Shown here: positions 1 to 8,275 of the stretch, one piece after another | Layout of the letters: each line of letters opens with the position of its first letter | Position numbering within the stretch: position 1 is the first letter of the stretch | Origin: Mesorhizobium neociceri | GTDB taxonomy: Bacteria > Pseudomonadota > Alphaproteobacteria > Rhizobiales > Rhizobiaceae | Direction of reading: 5' to 3' | Assembly (NCBI RefSeq): GCF_013520985.1 | Contig: NZ_JACDTY010000007.1 | Span: 186,001 to 250,000 of the forward strand | DNA: 64,000 nt | Position numbers and translations under genes: made by a program | Notes under the pieces: generated by a model | What the model was told of the DNA's origin: nothing | Databases searched by the model: none | What the model saw: only the letters and a program-made list of their open reading frames with translations

Positions 1-1683
<1,683 letters not shown>

Positions 1684-1708
1684 ATGGGTACGTATCGAGC
1701 TATCCAAG

Positions 1709-3316
1709 TTATGAGTCCGCGATGACTTTCGAAAATCCAGCATGCTGATCGGCAGCCTTTCCAGCATAAAGTAAGGCACCTACTGCCTTAGCGACCGCTG
1801 GCAGGAAGGTATCTTCGGAGAAATTTTCCGACAGACTGCTCGGCGTCACCTGCGTCGAAACCAAAGACAAAACATGATCGACAACTGGACCCCACATTGC
1901 AGTTAGGTCGACGAGCGAACTATTCTTGGCTTGAGCTACATCGGGCTGGAAAGCCACGGTGAGAGGGTCGACCTTCTTCAACGTGATAGATTCCAACACT
2001 TGCGAAACAACAGCTATAAGAAATGATTTAAACCGTAGATTTCTCAATAGAGAGAGCTGATCCTCTTCAATTTTAATTATGGAAGCCGCCGATGATTTCT
2101 CCTTCAAAACAATCCTACGTTCGTCTATAGCTCGAGCTAAGCTATAAGCAAGAAGGATATGCCTCGCCTTCTTATTTTCAAACGCGTTGGAGTAAAGTGG
2201 TTTTCGTTCGAAAATCTGATTTTTTCCTCGAATTCCGTCTTGATATCGCCCATGAAACGCCAAAAGCGGCTGAGCGACTTCTTCAATGCCTATTTGGTCG
2301 CCCGCCGTTCGAAATCCGCGTTTGCGCACATAGGTATGGCCCAAATCCTCATCTGAGCATTGGATCACACGGCATAAGACATTTACAGATTTTATGTCGC
2401 TCTTCTTTAGATCCACAGAGCCCAAAGAGCCCGTCGTTTGGGCGCCGTTTATTATAGATATTCCGGTTAATTCGATACCGGATTTCGTTTCCTTTTTACC
2501 TAAGGTTAGAAGGGTAATCCCGTTGTTGAATACCCAAAAATCCTTTGGCTTCGTTTCAGCAGACTGTCGAATTCCGGTATTTATTCTCCGTCTCCTACTA
2601 ATGCCTAAGAATCCACGATAGTTTGCAGAAAATAGACGATCTTCATATTTTGAATAAAGTTCATGGAGCCAAAGTCCGGGCACCGAAGCTACAGATGCTT
2701 CCCATTTAGGTCCCGATTCACTAAATTTAACATCAGATGGGAAATGGATAATATCTTTAACATCGATATGAGACTCTTGCGTCGCAAAAATATGCTCGAT
2801 TCTAGAGACGCCGAGTTCTCGTGCACTTATAGAAATGGAGCTATCTCCTAACGCTTTTTGCAAATGCTGGGCAGCAGTCTGAAGTTCCCGCGTTACGTTA
2901 ACCGACTCAGGCAAATTATGAACGTAGAGGAGCTCAATCCCTTCAACCTCACCGTCGTTGATAGCCTCACGGCACTCAACGATAATCTCCCTCAGCGTAG
3001 TTGGTACAGATTTTAGATCACCCGATATCAGCCAAGCAGCAGCTGTATTCAAGTCTGAAGCCTTATTCGCCGGAGCCGCGTCGATTTTCGTTCCCGATAA
3101 ATATCCCTGCGAAAAAATAATCCTTTTGGTGTCGCGATCTAAGTATATAAAATCAATTTTCTTATCGTTGGGTCCATCTGTGATACCCTCAGAAGCCAAA
3201 GCCTCCACATCCGGCTCTTCTAGATATAAAGCCATTACCCAAGCGAGATAGGCATTACCCTCGCCTAATTGCTTTATAAGTCCTGCATTGGCTTTAAAGG
3301 CATCCAAGTATGACAT
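1709..3316 (-). CDS. AIPR-family abortive infection phage resistance protein
   Basis: This 535-residue protein matches the AIPR family (Pfam AIPR), known from abortive-infection phage defence. The family core is visible as NYRGFLG (about 233-239), FWVFNNGITLL (260-270) and INGAQTTGSL (289-298). The N-terminal DGPNDKKID and QGYLS segments (47-75) sit where related proteins carry a nuclease-like fold. The ATG at 3316 is preferred over an upstream TTG because GGGAGGGG precedes it at good spacing. The gene is clearly AT-rich and uses codons unlike its neighbours, which suggests transfer. It lies 32 bp downstream of a small gene on the same strand, probably as one operon, inserted between carB and the RidA genes. 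The defence role is inferred from the family. Confidence 0.85.
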   Translation of the reverse strand: MSYLDAFKANAGLIKQLGEGNAYLAWVMALYLEEPDVEALASEGITDGPNDKKIDFIYLDRDTKRIIFSQGYLSGTKIDAAPANKASDLNTAAAWLISGDLKSVPTTLREIIVECREAINDGEVEGIELLYVHNLPESVNVTRELQTAAQHLQKALGDSSISISARELGVSRIEHIFATQESHIDVKDIIHFPSDVKFSESGPKWEASVASVPGLWLHELYSKYEDRLFSANYRGFLGISRRRRINTGIRQSAETKPKDFWVFNNGITLLTLGKKETKSGIELTGISIINGAQTTGSLGSVDLKKSDIKSVNVLCRVIQCSDEDLGHTYVRKRGFRTAGDQIGIEEVAQPLLAFHGRYQDGIRGKNQIFERKPLYSNAFENKKARHILLAYSLARAIDERRIVLKEKSSAASIIKIEEDQLSLLRNLRFKSFLIAVVSQVLESITLKKVDPLTVAFQPDVAQAKNSSLVDLTAMWGPVVDHVLSLVSTQVTPSSLSENFSEDTFLPAVAKAVGALLYAGKAADQHAGFSKVIADS

Positions 3317-3348
3317 CACGCCCCTCCCGATAAACGTTCGCAATAATT

Positions 3349-3606
3349 TCAGCTAGGCAATTTTAGCGTCCCATTCTTCCAAAGAACACGAAGTCTGTTA
3401 CGAATATTCATCGAAATTTGGCCAACATTCAGATTGCCGTACTTATCACGAGTATCCAATAGGCCATTGAGACGGGCAATTTCGTGAAGTGCTTCTATAT
3501 CCAAACCGCCAACGGGTCGCTTGTAATGCGGAGCAATCACATTTTCCCATTCGCGATTTTCAGGCCGCTTTGCCCAAGCTTCGCGTTGATCAACGGTGAT
3601 ATCCAT
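3349..3606 (-). CDS. Small unknown protein upstream of the AIPR gene, possible partner
   Basis: This 85-residue hydrophilic protein has no signal peptide or membrane segment. I do not recognise a named family. Its C-terminal part (QISMNIRNRLRVLWKNG) resembles short domains built on a Q-x-x-MN-x-x-N-x-LR pattern that I recall from plasmid and phage proteins, but that is recollection, not a search. The ATG at 3606 is chosen over a GTG four codons upstream because GGGA lies just 5' of it. It has the same reduced GC as the AIPR gene that follows 32 bp later, so the two probably arrived and are transcribed together. It could be a regulator, an antitoxin-like partner or a DNA-binding accessory. Confidence 0.7.
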   Translation of the reverse strand: MDITVDQREAWAKRPENREWENVIAPHYKRPVGGLDIEALHEIARLNGLLDTRDKYGNLNVGQISMNIRNRLRVLWKNGTLKLPS

Positions 3607-3736
3607 TGCTGTTCCCACTTTTCGAACCCCATTCGATCTTAGGGCAAGAAATCATATTGGAGAAGCCGATCACGCACTGCGACAGTAATAAACAAAGCTC
3701 TACTCTTAGAGATAGAATCTGGGAAGCTATTCACCC

Positions 3737-4129
3737 TCACGCCACCGCCACACATTCGATCTCGATATCGAACTCCATCGGCCATGACGCCACCGGGACA
3801 AAACTGCGGGCCGGCGGGTTCACGCTGAAATACTTGGCATAGACCCGGTTGATGGCGATGTAGAAGCCGGAATTGACGGCGTAGATGCGCACCATCACAA
3901 CGTTGTCCAGCGAGGTGCCGGCCGCTTCCAGGCAGTGCTTCAGCGCCTTCAACGACGCCTCGGTCTGCGTTTCGATGTCGCCGCGCACCATCTCGCCGGT
4001 CACCATGTCCACCGGCGGCGTCGCCGAGATGAACACGAAGCCGTTGGCCCTGACCGCTGTCGAGCACGGCAGCCCAAGCGCCCGGACCTTGGCCGACATG
4101 ACCGGCACTTCGATGATTTCTTTTTTCAT
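3737..4129 (-). CDS. RidA family protein (YjgF/YER057c/UK114), copy 1
   Basis: This 130-residue cytoplasmic protein belongs to the RidA superfamily, trimeric proteins that deaminate reactive enamine/imine intermediates or related small ligands. Family features are the G-FVFISATPPVD strand, ETQTEASLKALKHCLEAAG helix, VVMVRIYAV strand and the C-terminal FVPVASWPMEFDIEIECVAVA. The usual RidA arginine region is present as VRIY, but the C-terminal substrate loop differs from archetypal RidA, so the substrate is open. A paralogue of identical length follows upstream on the same strand, and the last 55 bp of the two coding regions are identical. A promoter-like element shared with copy 2 and the cupin gene lies just upstream. 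Confidence 0.9.
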   Translation of the reverse strand: MKKEIIEVPVMSAKVRALGLPCSTAVRANGFVFISATPPVDMVTGEMVRGDIETQTEASLKALKHCLEAAGTSLDNVVMVRIYAVNSGFYIAINRVYAKYFSVNPPARSFVPVASWPMEFDIEIECVAVA

Positions 4130-4154
4130 GGTGGCGCTCCCTTTGTTTGCAGGG

Positions 4155-4183
4155 AGCTTATCCCGGCGCGGGCGGAACGCCAG
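4155..4183 (-). promoter_or_regulatory. Putative promoter of RidA copy 1
   Basis: On the minus strand CTGGCG and TAAGCT are separated by exactly 17 bp. The same pair with the same spacing occurs before RidA copy 2, and a variant (CCTGCG/CTAGAC) occurs before the cupin gene. It sits 26-54 bp upstream of the ATG at 4129. The hexamers are far from the alphaproteobacterial consensus, so the call rests on the conserved arrangement. Confidence 0.4.
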
Positions 4184-4213
4184 CGCCGACGCATGGTCCA
4201 GCCGCCGCTCAGT

Positions 4214-4606
4214 TCACCCCACCGCCACACATTCGATCTCGATATCGAACTCCATCGGCCATGACGCCACCGGCACGAAGGTGCGCGATGGCGGATTTTC
4301 CGGGAAGTGCCTGGCATAGACGCGGTTGATGGCGCTGTAGAAGCCAGCATTGGCGGCGTAAATGCGCACCATCAGCACGTTGTTGAGCGAGTTGCCCGCC
4401 GCTTCGAGACAATGGCGTAACGCCCTGAGCGACGCCTCGGTCTGTACCTCGATATCGCCCTTGACCAGTTTGCCGGTGACGAGATCGAGCGGCGGTATGC
4501 CGGAGACGAAGACCAGCCCTGCCCCCTTGGTCACCAGCGACAGCGGCACGCCGAGCGCACGCACCGCCGCCGACAGCACCGGCACATCGATGATTTCCTT
4601 GTTCAT
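4214..4606 (-). CDS. RidA family protein, copy 2
   Basis: This 130-residue paralogue of the preceding RidA gene has the same domain along its whole length (VFVSGIPPLD, EVQTEASLRALRHCLEAAG, VLMVRIYAANAG, FVPVASWPMEFDIEIECVAVG). The open frame runs about 100 codons further upstream, but the ATG at 4606 with AGGGAGAA before it gives the length of the family and of copy 1. It is expected to act as an enamine/imine deaminase or ligand-binding homologue, with unknown substrate. Roughly 200 bp of RIME-like repeat separates the ATG from a promoter-like element at 4813-4841, so the mRNA leader would contain stable hairpins. Confidence 0.9.
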   Translation of the reverse strand: MNKEIIDVPVLSAAVRALGVPLSLVTKGAGLVFVSGIPPLDLVTGKLVKGDIEVQTEASLRALRHCLEAAGNSLNNVLMVRIYAANAGFYSAINRVYARHFPENPPSRTFVPVASWPMEFDIEIECVAVG

Positions 4607-4627
4607 AATGTTCTCCCTCTGATGTTT

Positions 4628-4800
4628 GTGCCAAGCTCCCTCACCCGCTCTCCGCTTCGCTCGGGCGACCGTTCCGGGGCGAGCCGCGTGTCTCGCCCGT
4701 CCTTCGGAGAGGAGCCTGTCAGCGCCGGCGCCTCCCTCTTCTCCCCAGCGGGGAGAAGGTGGCCGCGAAGCGGCCGGATGAGGGGGCCGGCGCCGACTCT
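4628..4800. repeat. RIME-like intergenic palindromic repeat
   Basis: This stretch contains a CTTCTCCCC/GGGGAGAAG palindrome (about 4738-4758) followed by a GTGGCCGCGAAGCGGCC hairpin and GGATGAGGGG. The layout resembles the RIME repeats scattered through rhizobial genomes. Related elements occur at 5383-5581, 30171-30345 and 33709-33876. It lies in the predicted leader of RidA copy 2. Confidence 0.75.
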
Positions 4801-4812
4801 GCGATTGCTTGA

Positions 4813-4841
4813 AGCTTATCCTGCCGCCCGGCGAACGCCAG
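4813..4841 (-). promoter_or_regulatory. Putative promoter of RidA copy 2
   Basis: CTGGCG and TAAGCT on the minus strand are spaced by 17 bp, matching the element at 4155-4183. The flanking sequence is also similar over about 43 bp, so promoter and gene seem to have been duplicated together. It lies some 207 bp from the start codon, with the repeat in between. Confidence 0.4.
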
Positions 4842-4859
4842 TGCGGATGCATGTCTCCA

Positions 4860-5324
4860 TCACCCCTGCCCCGGATACGGCGTCCCATCCTTGTGCAGGA
4901 ACCGCCCATCCGAACTCGGGCTCATCATGTCGATGTCGGAGCAGGTGATGACATCGTCCTGAGAGCGCGAGCCGACTTCGAGGTAGCGCGCCGTGGCCGA
5001 GGAACGGTTGATCATGTGATGGCCGTTGCCGCTGTTTTTCGCAAAGGTCGCACAGTCGCCGGCCTTGAGCAGCGTCTCGCCGCCATCCTCGACCAGCACC
5101 AGCTCGCCTTCCAGCACATAGACGAGCTCGTCTTCATGGCTGTGCCAATGGCGCTGGCTCGACCAGCCGCCGGGCGGCAAGGTCATCAGGTTGACGCCGA
5201 AGTCGGTGAGGCCTCCGGCGTCGCCAAGGCGGCGGCGCGTGCGGTCGGCGCAAGGGGCGTCGAAGGGCGCAGGGTAGCCGGAGCCTTTGCGGACGGGCAC
5301 GGATGGCATGTCGATCTTGGGCAT
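4860..5324 (-). CDS. Cupin domain protein
   Basis: This 154-residue protein has a single cupin barrel. Motif 1 is visible as RHWHSHEDELVYVLEGE, with two His and Glu as likely metal ligands, and motif 2 as the GDCATFAKNSGNGHHMINRS stretch. The C-terminal tail (YLEVGSRSQDDVITCSDID, HKDGTPY) is typical of a subgroup of proteobacterial single-domain cupins of unknown enzymatic role. It starts at ATG 5324 with AGGGAG upstream. It lies on the same strand as the two RidA genes and carries a related promoter-like element, so a shared role in metabolite clean-up is possible but unproven. Confidence 0.85.
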   Translation of the reverse strand: MPKIDMPSVPVRKGSGYPAPFDAPCADRTRRRLGDAGGLTDFGVNLMTLPPGGWSSQRHWHSHEDELVYVLEGELVLVEDGGETLLKAGDCATFAKNSGNGHHMINRSSATARYLEVGSRSQDDVITCSDIDMMSPSSDGRFLHKDGTPYPGQG

Positions 5325-5350
5325 GGGATGCTCCCTTGTTTTGGTGTTGA

Positions 5351-5379
5351 GTCTAGATCAGACGCGGGCGGAACGCAGG
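5351..5379 (-). promoter_or_regulatory. Putative promoter of the cupin gene
   Basis: CCTGCG and CTAGAC are spaced by 17 bp on the minus strand. The spacer TTCCGCCCGCG is identical in its first 11 bases to the spacer before RidA copy 1. It ends 26 bp from the ATG at 5324, the same distance as in RidA copy 1. Confidence 0.4.
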
Positions 5380-5382
5380 CCT

Positions 5383-5581
5383 CCCCTTCTCCCCTTGTGG
5401 GAGAAGGTGGCCTCGCGAAGCGAGGTCGGATGAGGGGTGTTCCAGCTTGGCGATACGCCCGTGTTACAACCGCCTCATCCGCACAGAGAAGGCGACAATC
5501 GCCGCCGCCTCATTCCTTCCAGCACCCCTCATCCGTCTCGGCGCTGCGCGCCGATCCACCTTCTCCCACAAGGGGAGAAGG
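5383..5581. repeat. Pair of inverted RIME-like repeats
   Basis: Two copies of the CCTTCTCCC...GAGAAGG palindrome with GGATGAGGGG tails face each other (5383-5441 and 5524-5581). About 80 bp of unrelated sequence separates them. No gene is evident inside. They fill the gap between the DUF899 gene and the cupin promoter and could form a large hairpin at the end of the transcript from upstream. Confidence 0.75.
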
Positions 5582-5597
5582 TAAGGCCGCGCTTCTC

Positions 5598-6341
5598 TCA
5601 ATGACAACACGCCTCGCCATACTGCAGCTGTTCATGCCAATCCGGCCGTCCTTCCGGCGTAAAATCCATCAGGTTCCACAAGATCTCGCAGGTGCCGATG
5701 GCGCGGGGATCCTGGCCTGGATCCGTTGGCGCGAAACCAAGCTCCGAACTCCAGAAATGCCTGATGCCGTCTCCATCGCGGTGAAATACCGACATCAGTG
5801 GCAGCTGCGCGCCGTCATCGGCCTCGGCGTGGTAGTCGCGTTTGAAATCATTGCCGGCGGAAGAAATGAGCCGGATGTTCCTCCAGCCGCGGTCGCGGCC
5901 GAGCGCCATCATGTTTTCCAGCGCGGTCTTGGCCACCACGGCGAAATTGAAGCCGGCGCCTTCGAGGTGGCCGACCGCGCCGTCGAGCTGATCGAGCAGC
6001 GCCGTGCAGGACGGGCACGGCTGGTCCTTCCTCGCCAGCTTCGCGGTCTCGCCGCTCGCCGCCACATCGCGCGTTTCCTGCGGATGGCGCGGGAACATCA
6101 TGTTGTAGAGGATCAGCGAATCCTTGCCCGGCGCAAACAGCTCCGACAGCTTTATCCGCGCCGGCCTGCCCTCCGCATCCAGCCCGTCGAAGACATAATC
6201 CTGCGGCACCAGCCCGCCTGGCGGCAGGGCACGCCGCGCGACGGCCACGGCCTCCATGGCGCGACGCAATTCGATTTCCTTCTGCAAAAGCTTTTCGCGG
6301 GCGGTGCGATATCTAGCGGATTCATTGGGGAAGGTGATCAT
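5598..6341 (-). CDS. DUF899 family thioredoxin-like protein
   Basis: This 247-residue protein matches the DUF899 family, thioredoxin-fold proteins of unknown substrate. Visible features are the N-terminal helix (ARYRTAREKLLQKEIELRRAMEAVA), the segment DYVFDG, SLILYNMMFPRHP, a CPSC pair at 109-112 in the thioredoxin active-site position, the GRDRGWRNIRLISSAGNDF stretch and a C-terminal HEQLQYGEACCH. No signal peptide is seen, so it should be cytosolic. The ATG at 6341 follows AAGGAG. A redox role is inferred from the CxxC motif. It is separated from the sugar transporter genes by about 100 bp, on the same strand. Confidence 0.85.
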   Translation of the reverse strand: MITFPNESARYRTAREKLLQKEIELRRAMEAVAVARRALPPGGLVPQDYVFDGLDAEGRPARIKLSELFAPGKDSLILYNMMFPRHPQETRDVAASGETAKLARKDQPCPSCTALLDQLDGAVGHLEGAGFNFAVVAKTALENMMALGRDRGWRNIRLISSAGNDFKRDYHAEADDGAQLPLMSVFHRDGDGIRHFWSSELGFAPTDPGQDPRAIGTCEILWNLMDFTPEGRPDWHEQLQYGEACCH

Positions 6342-6444
6342 GGTCGTCTCCTTGGCCGTCGCGCCGGCGTCCCGGCACGGATTGCTTTACGGCCCAAGGA
6401 CGTTTCGCCGCGATCGGTTCCGACATTTTTGCACGCCCACCGTC

Positions 6445-7269
6445 TCATCCCTTGACCCCGCCGGCGGTGAGGCCGGAGACGATCTTGCGCTGGAAGATGA
6501 GAACCAGCACCACCAGCGGCACCGTGACGATCACCGACGCGGCCATGATGTTGCCCCATGGGATCTCGAACTGCGAATTGCCGGAGAGCAGCGCGATCGC
6601 CACCGGTACGGTCCGCTGCGCGTTGTTGGAGGTGAAGGTCAGGGCAAAGAGGAATTCATTCCATGCGCCGATGAAGGCCAGCAGCCCTGTGGTCGCCAGC
6701 GCCGGCCACATCAGCGGCAGGAAGACCCGCGTGATGATGATCCACGGCGTCGCGCCGTCGAGGATCGCCGCCTCCTCGACCTCGACCGGCAGGTCGCGGA
6801 CGAAGGTGGTCAGCACCCAGACGGTGAACGGCAGAGTGAAGATCATGTAAGAGAAGATCAGCGCGAACAGCGAATTGTAGAGGTGAAACAGCCGGATCAG
6901 TTCGAAAAGCCCGGCCAGCACCGCCACCTGCGGGAACATCGACACCGACAGGATGGCGAACAGCAGCGCCGAGCGGCCGCGAAATCGGATGCGTGCCAGC
7001 GCATAGGCGGCGGTGACGCCGAGAAACAGCGAGATTGCGACGACCGCGCCCGAGACGAACAGCGAATTCATCAGGTTGCGCACGAAGGCGCCCTCGGTCA
7101 GCACGGACCGGTAATTGGCGAGACTGAACGTCTTGGGCCAGAGGTCGGCCTGGAACAATTCAGTTCCCGATTTCAGGCTGGTGACGATGGCGTAGTAGAA
7201 CGGGAACACGGCGACGAAGACGATTACTGCGACCAGCAGGTAGAAGGCCGTGCGCTTGACGATCCACAT
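6445..7269 (-). CDS. Carbohydrate ABC transporter permease (MalG type)
   Basis: This 274-residue inner-membrane permease belongs to the CUT1 sugar transporter family. It has about six membrane segments, with the first at residues 8-30. The family EAA loop is visible as EEAAILDGATPWIIITRVFLPLMWPAL, the contact site for the ATPase subunit. It is the third gene of a minus-strand operon, starting 1 bp after the stop of the other permease. No ATPase gene is present nearby, so this transporter must borrow one encoded elsewhere. The sugar cannot be read from the sequence. Confidence 0.92.
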   Translation of the reverse strand: MWIVKRTAFYLLVAVIVFVAVFPFYYAIVTSLKSGTELFQADLWPKTFSLANYRSVLTEGAFVRNLMNSLFVSGAVVAISLFLGVTAAYALARIRFRGRSALLFAILSVSMFPQVAVLAGLFELIRLFHLYNSLFALIFSYMIFTLPFTVWVLTTFVRDLPVEVEEAAILDGATPWIIITRVFLPLMWPALATTGLLAFIGAWNEFLFALTFTSNNAQRTVPVAIALLSGNSQFEIPWGNIMAASVIVTVPLVVLVLIFQRKIVSGLTAGGVKG

Positions 7270-7270
7270 G

Positions 7271-8275
7271 TCAGCGGCCCCCGTCCAGGCTTATCCGGCC
7301 GATCCGGATATAGGAAATGGTAAGCAGCGCGAGGATCAGGAACAGCAGCGTCGAGGCGGCCGAGCCATAGGCGAACTTGTCGAACTCGAACAGGTTCTCG
7401 CGCGCGAACACCGACATCGACTTGGTGTGCACGTTGTTGGGCGTCAGCACATAGATCAGGTCGAAGATGCGCAGCGCATCGAGCGCGCGGAAGATCACCG
7501 CCACCATCACCGCCCGGCGGATGAGCGGCAAGGTCACCCGCCAGAATATCTGCCACGAGTTGGCGCCGTCGAGTTTCGCCACCTCGATGATCTCGCCCGG
7601 CAGCATCTGCAGTGCCGCCAGGATCAACAGCGCCATGAACGGTGTCGTCTTCCAGATATCGACGATCAGCACGGCGACCATCGCTGTGTCGGCACTGGCC
7701 GTCCAGGCGATCTTGCCGTCGATCAAGCCGAGGTTGAGCAGCACCACGTTGATGATGCCGAACTGGTCGTTGAGCATCCATTGCCACATCTTCGCCGAGA
7801 CGATCGTCGGGATCGCCCAGGGGATGAGGATCGCCGCCCTGACGATGCCACGGCCGGCGAACTCGGCATTGAGCACCAGGGCAACGATCATGCCGAGAAC
7901 CGTCTCGCAGCTCACCGAAACCACGGTGAAACGCACCGTGTTCCAGACGGCGCCCCACCAGACCGGGTCGACGAGCAGTCCGTCATAGATGGTCCGGCCG
8001 CTCGGCAGGTGCAGCACCGAGAAATAATTGGCGAAGCCGACCCATTGGCGGGCCTCGAGGTCGGACAGCGAGGCGTCGGTGAAGCTGAAATAGACCGTGC
8101 GCACCAGCGGCCAGCCGGCGATGGCGGCGAGCACCAGAAGCATTGGCGCAAGGAACAGCCAGGCCGAGCGCACGCGCTGGCGCATCAGTCGCGAGGGTGG
8201 CAGCGGGGCTCGGGCTGTTCCGGGCATCGGTTCGCCTCCGGCCATTGCGACCGGCTTCGCCGGCGCGGTGGTCAC
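7271..8275 (-). CDS. Carbohydrate ABC transporter permease (MalF/UgpA type)
   Basis: This 334-residue permease has a Pro-rich cytoplasmic N terminus, a first membrane segment at about 35-55 (SAWLFLAPMLLVLAAIAGWPL) and the EAA loop (EVAKLDGANSWQIFWRVTLPLIRR). It starts with GTG at 8275, overlapping the TGA of the binding-protein gene by 4 bp (GTGA), which suggests translational coupling. It forms a heterodimer with the downstream permease by family analogy. Confidence 0.92.
   Translation of the reverse strand: MTTAPAKPVAMAGGEPMPGTARAPLPPSRLMRQRVRSAWLFLAPMLLVLAAIAGWPLVRTVYFSFTDASLSDLEARQWVGFANYFSVLHLPSGRTIYDGLLVDPVWWGAVWNTVRFTVVSVSCETVLGMIVALVLNAEFAGRGIVRAAILIPWAIPTIVSAKMWQWMLNDQFGIINVVLLNLGLIDGKIAWTASADTAMVAVLIVDIWKTTPFMALLILAALQMLPGEIIEVAKLDGANSWQIFWRVTLPLIRRAVMVAVIFRALDALRIFDLIYVLTPNNVHTKSMSVFARENLFEFDKFAYGSAASTLLFLILALLTISYIRIGRISLDGGR

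Noticed and set aside
1684-1708. Attachment site for an integrative element next to carB
   Set aside because: No tRNA gene, integrase or direct repeat flanking the AT-rich insert could be found by eye.
4622-6455. Long plus-strand open frames of more than 500 codons across the repeats, cupin and DUF899 genes
   Set aside because: They are antisense to well-supported minus-strand genes, run through palindromic repeats, and have Arg/Ala/Gly-rich products typical of shadow frames in high-GC DNA.
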